Part shown: positions 63,550-64,000 of the stretch, piece by piece
Layout of the letters: every line of letters begins with the position of its first letter
Numbering within the stretch: position 1 is the stretch's first letter
Assembly: GCA_003152315.1 (NCBI GenBank)
Contig: PLZV01000060.1
Span: forward strand, 40,889-104,888
DNA length: 64,000 nt
Reading direction: 5' to 3'
Origin: Verrucomicrobiota bacterium
GTDB taxonomy: Bacteria; Verrucomicrobiota; Verrucomicrobiia; Palsa-1439
Notes under the pieces: generated by a model
Databases searched by the model: none
Seen by the model: only the letters and a program-made list of their open reading frames with translations
Told to the model about the DNA's origin: nothing
Position numbers and translations under genes: made by a program

Positions 63550-63794
63550 TTGCCGTAGAGCACGGCATCGTGGTCGCGAGCGCTCAAGCCATCCCGCGAT
63601 TTACCCAGGGCCGGCGCCCGATACAGTGAATCCTCCTCCACCTTGTCCTGCGGAATCGACGCCGCGTCCACGGGAACAATCTCAAACGCGGGCCGGCTCC
63701 GATACAGCACGGTGAACCGCGCGCCCTTCTTCACGCGTCCCACAACCTCCGGCAGCCGCCGCCGCAACTCCTTCGCATTGATCAGTGTATTCAT
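63546..63794 (-). CDS. Phd/YefM-type antitoxin
   Basis: An 82-residue protein from ATG 63794 (MNTLINAKELRRRLPEVVGR). The N-terminal fold with KKGARFTVLYRSRPAFEIVP is that of Phd/YefM antitoxins; the disordered C-terminal part (SIPQDKVEEDSLYRA) would wrap the toxin. It would repress its own operon through the palindrome just upstream. Confidence 0.85.
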   Translation of the reverse strand: MNTLINAKELRRRLPEVVGRVKKGARFTVLYRSRPAFEIVPVDAASIPQDKVEEDSLYRAPALGKSRDGLSARDHDAVLYGK

Positions 63795-63806
63795 AGTCAC
63801 ACTCTT

Positions 63807-63828
63807 AAGTTCATCTTAAGATGAACTT
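63807..63828. promoter_or_regulatory. Perfect 22-bp palindromic operator of the Phd/VapC operon
   Basis: AAGTTCATCTT (63807-63817) and AAGATGAACTT (63818-63828) form a palindrome without mismatches, 13 bases before the antitoxin ATG. It covers the -10 box of the promoter below. Confidence 0.8.
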
Positions 63829-63846
63829 GGTTGGCTTACATGTCAA
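63818..63846 (-). promoter_or_regulatory. Promoter of the Phd/VapC operon
   Basis: On the minus strand TTGACA (63841-63846), 17-base spacer, CATCTT (63818-63823). The -10 box is weak and lies in the palindrome, so repressor binding would block it. Confidence 0.5.
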
Positions 63847-63876
63847 GGGTAATCGACCAGAGGTGGCGTCCTAATG

Positions 63877-63939
63877 TGGAGGGCCACGCTCTGTCGTGGC
63901 CGCATTGCACGAACGGACGCGACGGAGCGCGTCCCTCCA
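63877..63939. repeat. Imperfect inverted repeat at the right edge
   Basis: A 5' arm GGAGGGCCACGCTCTGTCG faces a 3' arm whose complement is GGAGGGACGCGCTCCGTCG, 3 mismatches in 19. Such GGAGGG inverted units look like the small dispersed repeats of environmental genomes. No gene is seen in 63829-64000. Confidence 0.6.
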
Positions 63940-64000
63940 TACAGGAAATTAAGACACGCGCTTCATAGAAGCGCGGCTTGTATCTTGCCCCTATGGTTCC

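Noticed and set aside
1..64000. tRNA, rRNA, insertion sequences or prophage
   Set aside because: No cloverleaf-like segments, transposase motifs, terminal inverted repeats around a gene, or phage structural genes were seen by eye; short tRNAs could still be missed without a dedicated search.

Overview
The window is about 64 kb of GC-rich, densely coded bacterial chromosome carrying mostly house-keeping and cell-envelope genes. A Gram-negative envelope is indicated by an LptD-like outer-membrane protein, a secretin-based type II secretion operon, UppP and UDP-sugar enzymes. The gene content, short dispersed repeats and the hybrid type II/type IV-like secretion operon fit the PVC group, most likely a Verrucomicrobiota-like lineage. 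This is inference: there is no rRNA gene in the window to settle it. I saw no tRNA, rRNA, CRISPR array, complete insertion sequence or prophage.

Layout. 1-4.8 kb: start of a phosphohexomutase gene, a SAM methyltransferase broken by an in-frame TGA, uppP, and korA-korB for a 2-oxoacid:ferredoxin oxidoreductase. 4.9-11.4 kb: a TPR protein, then HAD hydrolase, folC, accD, comF, a CPBP protease and a small unknown protein. 11.5-22.7 kb: a tightly overlapping type II secretion operon transcribed gspE-F-G-H-I-J-K-(pilM/pilN-like)-(pilO-like)-(gspC-like)-gspD. 22.7-24.7 kb: a gene-poor stretch of dispersed repeats and toxin-antitoxin relics. 24.7-33.8 kb: a MltR-like protein, a secreted serine protease with TPR repeats, a UvrD/Rep helicase, small membrane and secreted proteins, hisH-hisA and an MFS transporter.

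34.0-38.3 kb: a second, compact pilus-like operon with one GspE-like ATPase, two different GspF-like platforms and three small pseudopilin-like proteins, and no secretin. 38.3-44.6 kb: tig-clpP-clpX and an MgtA-type Mg2+ ATPase. 44.6-47.6 kb: accessory hypothetical genes and a repeated leader-like sequence. 47.6-53.6 kb: an envelope operon lptD-ugd-PIG-L deacetylase-epimerase. 54.0-57.0 kb: DUF1573, rhodanese, MauE/DoxX-like, RidA and GNAT genes. 57.1-61.6 kb: a coupled operon CPBP-thiL-tsaE-tsaB-unknown 486-residue protein. 61.6-64.0 kb: a glycosyltransferase-9-like gene bracketed by duplicated sequence, and a Phd/VapC toxin-antitoxin pair with a perfect 22-bp palindrome over its promoter.

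The most unusual items are the two-platform mini-pilus operon, the leader repeat shared by mgtA and an unknown gene, a GNAT gene whose conserved N-terminus lies in frame behind the ridA stop without a normal start codon, the duplicated 3' end of the unknown gene behind tsaB, and the TA operon palindrome. Functions are assigned from motifs read by eye; no database search was run.
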